A DNA stretch of 64,000 nucleotides from Caldimicrobium sp. (GTDB taxonomy: Bacteria; Desulfobacterota; Thermodesulfobacteria; Thermodesulfobacteriales; Thermodesulfobacteriaceae), in NCBI GenBank assembly GCA_025059715.1, contig JANXCE010000005.1, positions 17,406-81,405 of the forward strand. Reading direction: 5' to 3'. Under the pieces are notes generated by a model that made no database searches, had not been told where the DNA came from, and saw nothing but the letters and a program-made list of their open reading frames with translations. Both the position numbers and the translations under genes were made by a program. This document shows, in pieces, positions 60,382-64,000 of the stretch (its first letter is position 1; the number at the start of each line of letters is the position of its first letter).

Positions 60382-62381
60382 TACTCTTCCGCACCTGCTC
60401 CCACAGCGCCTTTGGGATATCTTACACTATCAACAAAGTCCTGCAACTCCTTAGAAGGAGGTGGGGTTAGACGGGATACTATTAAGGCGGTGATTATATT
60501 TGCGGGTATGCCAAAAATACCCGAAGAAATGGTCTTAATTCCAAACCAATCTAATCCATAAAATCTACTGCCTATTAGATAAAAAAGGGTAATTCCTAAC
60601 CCAACAGCCATACCCGCCATAGCACCAGCTCTATTCATCCTCTTATCCCATACTCCTAAGACTAAAGCGGGAAATAATGAGGCTGCAGCAAGAGAGAAAG
60701 CCCAGGCAACAAGCTCAACTATAATGGCTAGCTTAAAACTTGCTACATAGGCACCAGCGGCTGCAACTATCAAAAGAAGTGCCTTACCTATTTTAACACG
60801 AGTAGAGGGAGATAAATTGGGATTAATCATCTTATAATAAAGGTCATGAGCAATGGCATTAGACATTGTAATTAAAAGACCGTCGGCTGTAGAAAGTGCT
60901 GCTGCTAAACCACCTGCAGCTACTAAACCTGCAATAACATAGGGCAAGCCTGCAATTTCTGGAGTAGCCAAAACTATGGCATCTGCATGTAGGATAATTT
61001 CTGCAAATTGAATAATACCATCTTTGTTGAGGTCTTCTATTCTAACCAGCCCTACACCTGCCCATTTTTTAACCCATTCAGGCATCGTCGCAAAAGCAGT
61101 GCCTACTAAGTTTTGCAAAACTTCGCTTCTGGCAAAGGCTGCATAGGCAGGTGCAGTAAAGTAAAGGAGGAAAATAAAGAAGAGTGCCCAACCAGCAGAA
61201 GTTCTGGCCTCCCTAACTGTAGGAGTTGTGTAAAATCTCATCAAAACATGAGGAAGCCCCGCGGTTCCAACCATGAGACAAAAGGTCAAGGCCAAAAAGT
61301 TGATCATGTCAATAGGTTTTTGAGGAGGCTGAGTGTAAGGTTTAGGAGGTTTGGCCATGGCATCTGCTTGTCTCTTAGCTGCGGTCCACTTCTCTTTTGC
61401 TTCCTTAGCACTCTTAGGATAATCCTTTAGCGCCTTCTCAATTTTAGCTCTCTCGGGATCTCCTGGTGGTAGAGCAGCTAATTTTGCCTCTAATTCCTTC
61501 TTACCCTCTTCCCAACTGGTTGGTAAGCCCTTAATCTTAGCCTCTAACTCCTGGGATCTCTTTTTCCAGATCTCTCGCACCTCAATCTCTTTTGGATCAT
61601 TCTTCAAGAGCTCCTGTTTTTGCTGAATTGTGCTTAATGCCTGACCATACATAATCTGAGGAATAGGAATGCCGGTATGCTTGTAAGATATAGCAATGGC
61701 TGGAATCATATAAGCAATAATCAATACGATATATTGAGCAACCTGAGTCCAGGTAACCGCCCTCATACCCCCCAAAAAGGAGCACACCAGAATTCCAACT
61801 AACCCTAAAAATACACCTATTTCGTAAGGTAAACCAAGAAATCGACTAGTGATGATTCCCACTCCCGTTACCTGAGCAACTAAGTAAGTAAAGGAAACTA
61901 ACATAGTAGCAATAATCCCCATAGCCCTAGGAAACTTTCCGCCATATCTTGCCTCAAGAAAATCTGGAATAGTATATTTTCCAAATTTTCTCAAATAAGG
62001 GGCAATCAAGACTGCCAATAAAACATATCCCCCAGTCCATCCCATAATGAAGGCCAACCCATCATATCCCTGTAAGTATAGCGCTCCTGCCATACCAATG
62101 AAGGAAGCTGCTGACATCCAGTCTGCAGCAGTTGCCATCCCATTAAACACCGCAGGAACCCTTCTACCAGCTACATAATATTCCGCTAATTGTCCAGTCC
62201 GAGAAATAATTCCTATCGCTGCATAAACCGCAATGGTTCCAAACATAAAGGCATAACCAATATACTTAGCAGGTAAACCCATTTTCTCTGCTATACCAAG
62301 CACAATAACAAAGGCTAAAAAGACTCCAGTATAAATAGCGTAAATCTTCCTTAATCTTTCAACAAAGGTCTCTCCCGCCAT
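60381..62381 (-). CDS. Sodium:solute symporter large subunit (VC_2705/ActP-like), with EF-hand loop
   Basis: 666 residues with about 13 membrane helices of the SSS fold (GMATAADWMSAASFIGMAGA; LPYVIAGLVAAGGLAAALST). A charged, probably coiled insert (residues ~247-357; KKRSQELEAKIKG, KYPKSAKEAKEKWTA-like runs) interrupts the core, and residues 450-461 read DLNKDGIIQFAE, a canonical EF-hand calcium loop in a periplasmic or cytoplasmic connector. It probably takes up acetate or a related small acid with Na+. The start is 1 bp after the DUF4212 partner. Confidence 0.9.
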   Translation of the reverse strand: MAGETFVERLRKIYAIYTGVFLAFVIVLGIAEKMGLPAKYIGYAFMFGTIAVYAAIGIISRTGQLAEYYVAGRRVPAVFNGMATAADWMSAASFIGMAGALYLQGYDGLAFIMGWTGGYVLLAVLIAPYLRKFGKYTIPDFLEARYGGKFPRAMGIIATMLVSFTYLVAQVTGVGIITSRFLGLPYEIGVFLGLVGILVCSFLGGMRAVTWTQVAQYIVLIIAYMIPAIAISYKHTGIPIPQIMYGQALSTIQQKQELLKNDPKEIEVREIWKKRSQELEAKIKGLPTSWEEGKKELEAKLAALPPGDPERAKIEKALKDYPKSAKEAKEKWTAAKRQADAMAKPPKPYTQPPQKPIDMINFLALTFCLMVGTAGLPHVLMRFYTTPTVREARTSAGWALFFIFLLYFTAPAYAAFARSEVLQNLVGTAFATMPEWVKKWAGVGLVRIEDLNKDGIIQFAEIILHADAIVLATPEIAGLPYVIAGLVAAGGLAAALSTADGLLITMSNAIAHDLYYKMINPNLSPSTRVKIGKALLLIVAAAGAYVASFKLAIIVELVAWAFSLAAASLFPALVLGVWDKRMNRAGAMAGMAVGLGITLFYLIGSRFYGLDWFGIKTISSGIFGIPANIITALIVSRLTPPPSKELQDFVDSVRYPKGAVGAGAEE

Positions 62382-62382
62382 G

Positions 62383-62640
62383 TTACTCCTCCTTTACACC
62401 ATATTTTTCGTCAATTTCATCCATTTTCTTGGCATATATTAAAATCAAAAGCACAAATCCAATCAAGGATCCCTGAGCTCCCATATAATAACCTAAAGGA
62501 AAACCAAAAATTACAATTTTATTGAGAAAATCAGATATTATAGCTGCAAAATAGGAAACCAAAAACCAAAAGAATAAAACAATTACCATCAAAAAACGCG
62601 TTTCTCCCCAATAACTCTCCAATTGCTCCTTAGTTAACAT
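62383..62640 (-). CDS. DUF4212 small subunit of sodium/solute symporter
   Basis: 85 residues with two membrane helices (FLMVIVLFFWFLVSYFAAI; GSLIGFVLLILIYAKKMDEI). It starts LTKEQLESYWGETRFLM, close to the DUF4212 (TIGR03647) small partner of VC_2705-type symporters. It ends 1 bp before the large subunit. Its ATG follows AGGAGGGTGTT. Likely needed for stability or regulation of the large subunit. Confidence 0.88.
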   Translation of the reverse strand: MLTKEQLESYWGETRFLMVIVLFFWFLVSYFAAIISDFLNKIVIFGFPLGYYMGAQGSLIGFVLLILIYAKKMDEIDEKYGVKEE

Positions 62641-62670
62641 AACACCCTCCTTTTTTAGTTAATTAATTAA

Positions 62671-62700
62671 ATTATCAAAACTCTATAGCTTAGCCTGCAA
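62671..62700 (-). promoter_or_regulatory. Possible promoter of the DUF4212-symporter operon
   Basis: On the minus strand GATAAT (62671-62676) lies 18 bp from TTGCAG (62695-62700), about 30 bp before the DUF4212 start. The -10 is a 5/6 match; the -35 is weak, which would fit an activated promoter. Confidence 0.35.
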
Positions 62701-62737
62701 GATTAATCTAATTAAAGGAGATCAAAATAGCATGTTG

Positions 62738-62762
62738 AAAATTTCACAATTTGTGAAATTTT
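62738..62762. promoter_or_regulatory. Perfect 25-bp palindrome upstream of the symporter operon
   Basis: AAAATTTCACAA and TTGTGAAATTTT are exact 12-bp arms around a single central T. It lies about 110 bp before the DUF4212 start and 105 bp after engB. The TTTCACAA/TTGTGAAA half-sites look like a transcription factor operator. A weak bidirectional terminator is the alternative, but the hairpin is AT-rich and not followed by a clean U run. Confidence 0.5.
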
Positions 62763-62866
62763 TCTCCAACTAAGGTTTACCTTTAAAACAAAATTATGTA
62801 AGAGCAAGATTTATAAAAACCTCTACCAGTTTTTTTTCGAAATTTGTTTTGGATAATTTTTCTCCA

Positions 62867-63457
62867 TTATGATGAAAAAATCTCCATTTCCTTAAAGAGG
62901 TTCCTTATGGTATCTCTACCAAGGTCTTTTTTGCAAGAAAAAATCACTACAGGAATGGAATTTGGAATTTGCAAGATATTTTGGTAGGTTTTCCTTTTAA
63001 TTTCAATCTCTCTCTCGAATAATGTATCTGCTTTGTTGAGAATAACAATTACTGGAATTCTGAGAGACTCGACAAACTGCCAGAGCATAATATCTAAATG
63101 GTCAGGGATTCTTCGTATGTCAAAAATTAGTAAGAATAGCCTAAAATCCCTTGGGCTTTTTAGATAGCCTTCCACTAACTTTTGCCAATTTTTTCGTATT
63201 TCTTTTGAAACCTTTGCAAAACCATATCCTGGAAGATCTACTAAGTAGAATTTATGATCCACGAGATAAAAATTAAGAGCTTTGGTAAATCCAGGAGTTG
63301 AGGAGACTCTTGCTAACTTTTTTTGTCTAAAAAGAATATTTATAAAAGAAGATTTACCAACATTGGATCTACCTAAGATAGGAATTTCTGGAAACTTTGG
63401 GGGAGGCAATTCTTTTAGGTCATGGACACTTTTGACCAACTCAGCTTTTTTGAACAT
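62867..63457 (-). CDS. engB: Ribosome biogenesis GTPase YihA/EngB
   Basis: 196 residues: G1 ILGRSNVGKSSFINILF, G2/G3 STPGFTKALNFYLVDHKF then LVDLPGYGFAKVSKEIRKNW, G4 VILNKADTL, G5 VVIFSCKKDLG. This is an essential GTPase in 50S assembly. It lies 36 bp downstream of the RNase P RNA gene on the same strand. Confidence 0.95.
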   Translation of the reverse strand: MFKKAELVKSVHDLKELPPPKFPEIPILGRSNVGKSSFINILFRQKKLARVSSTPGFTKALNFYLVDHKFYLVDLPGYGFAKVSKEIRKNWQKLVEGYLKSPRDFRLFLLIFDIRRIPDHLDIMLWQFVESLRIPVIVILNKADTLFEREIEIKRKTYQNILQIPNSIPVVIFSCKKDLGRDTIRNLFKEMEIFSS

Positions 63458-63493
63458 GTTTTATCAGAGGAATGGGTTTGACAAATTCAATTT

Positions 63494-63884
63494 AGAGAGG
63501 GGGTTAAGTAAGCCGGGTTCTGTTCTGAGGAGCTTTTTGCTCTTCAGGGCGGTTATTTCTCTTAGGCCTGAGGTTTCCCTCAGGCTCAAGCGGCCTACCC
63601 GAGCCTTATTTTGGGGCGGGGCACCCCATGGCTCTCTTTGGCCTTTCTCCGGATGGGGGTTACCGTGCCAGCCCTGGTTACCCAGGTCTGCGGTGGGCTC
63701 TTACCCCACCTTTTCACCCTTGCCCGCACCAAGCAATCCATGCCTGGCCGTTGGCGGTCTGTTTTCTGTGGCCCTTTCCAGGGATTACTCCCTCCGGGTA
63801 TTACCCGGCATCCTCCCCTATGGAGCCCGGACTTTCCTCACAGAGCCCTTAGGCTCTGCGCAACCGCCTCTTAACCCCCTCTCT
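63494..63884 (-). ncRNA. rnpB: RNase P RNA (bacterial type A)
   Basis: About 391 nt on the minus strand. The 5' end AGAGAGGGGGTTAAG pairs with the 3' end CTTAACCCCCTCTCT (P1). It has the conserved GAGGAAAGTCCGGGCTCC block (P4/CR-I) near the 5' end and AACAGAACCCGGCTTAC (CR-V) near the 3' end, plus the CCAGGGCTGGCACGG and GCACGGTAACCC internal parts. It is the catalytic RNA that makes tRNA 5' ends. Ends are placed from pairing and the promoter, so they may be off by a few nt. Apparent reading frames here are not genes. Confidence 0.95.
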
Positions 63885-63889
63885 ATTAA

Positions 63890-63918
63890 ATTGTAAATCA
63901 TCTTCTAAACTTTTCCAA
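63890..63918 (-). promoter_or_regulatory. Promoter of rnpB abutting IS copy E
   Basis: On the minus strand TTGGAA (63913-63918) and TACAAT (63890-63895) are exactly 17 bp apart, placing the transcript start at the RNase P RNA 5' end. The -35 is exactly 6 bp from the IS terminus at 63925. Confidence 0.7.
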
Positions 63919-63924
63919 TAAGGT

Positions 63925-64000
63925 GTATAAGTCCATATGATTTTAGACTGAGGGGAATTCTCGTAAAATTTATAACAAATCCACTCCAAAGGCGATACAT
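63925..64000 (-). mobile_element. IS copy E: 3' end of the same insertion sequence, cut by the window edge
   Basis: The 76 visible bp match copy D almost base for base from GTATAAGTCCATATG through AAAGGCGATACAT, with a single change seen (CTCGTAAA for CTCATAAA). The transposase would run leftward toward rnpB. The remainder lies outside the window, so its integrity cannot be judged. It is the copy most likely to be recent. Confidence 0.85.

Noticed and set aside
63282..63896. Three overlapping plus-strand open frames over the RNase P region
   Set aside because: They lie antisense to the folded RNase P RNA and inside engB; composition follows RNA constraints, not protein.
1..64000. CRISPR array, integrase-flanked island or prophage
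   Set aside because: No regularly spaced repeats, cas genes, or phage structural genes are seen; the only repeats found are the IS copies.

Overview
The window looks like a chromosomal segment of an AT-rich, Gram-negative thermophile. LPS Kdo transferase, a TolC-type exporter, a type IV pilus secretin and a 2-oxoacid:ferredoxin oxidoreductase together point to an anaerobe of the Thermodesulfobacteria (Caldimicrobium/Thermodesulfobacterium-like). That placement is inferred from gene content and order, not from a phylogeny. Genes are tightly packed, often with overlapping ATGA-type junctions, and TTG/GTG starts occur.

Layout. 1-1306: the tail of a 2-oxoacid oxidoreductase operon plus dtd. 1307-2905: decayed DNA ending in IS copy A. 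2912-9425 (+): rplU-rpmA, then rpsB-tsf-pyrH-frr-uppS-cdsA-HD protein-ddl (translation and cell-wall precursors). 9422-18046: a small unknown gene, a BON lipoprotein, a radical SAM protein, a five-gene MacAB-TolC-type export operon with a clear promoter/operator, and a CbpA-type DnaJ. 18172-18939 (+): a TtcA-like tRNA thiolase. 18946-32889 (-): one long run plsY-fapA-unknown-tilS-ftsH-folP-cdaA-cdaR-glmM-CXXC miniprotein-NapH-like ferredoxin-rph-rdgB-pgeF-waaA, covering envelope synthesis, c-di-AMP and nucleotide/RNA housekeeping. 33762-38989 (-): creatininase family gene and pilMNOPQ. 39690-50000: mfd, a PilZ-like protein, a UvrD/PcrA helicase, two unknown genes and two CNNM/CorC-type membrane proteins. 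50002-54327 (-): tRNA-Met, tRNA-Cys, queD, queE, rpoH, a TPR protein and a small lipoprotein. 55448-63885 (-): an MFS-CBS transporter, DnaQ exonuclease, cNMP/CBS/DUF294 protein, YggT, a large sodium/solute symporter with its DUF4212 partner, engB and the RNase P RNA.

The most striking signal is an IS family with an integrase-type (rve) transposase. Five decayed copies (A 2183-2905, B 32933-33737, C 39033-39625, D 54378-55434, E from 63925 to the window edge) all lie in the same orientation as the gene downstream of their 3' end. All five end exactly 6 bp upstream of the position of the -35 hexamer of a host promoter: rplU-rpmA, plsY operon, creatininase-pilMNOPQ, tRNA-Met/Cys-queDE-rpoH, and rnpB. 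The fixed phase suggests that the element targets, or is guided to, the upstream edge of core promoters. The three copies that keep the DDE region share a deletion that shortens the D-to-E spacing, so they were probably moved in trans. In copies A and D the transposase reading frame is closed by the TGA inside the host TTGACA.
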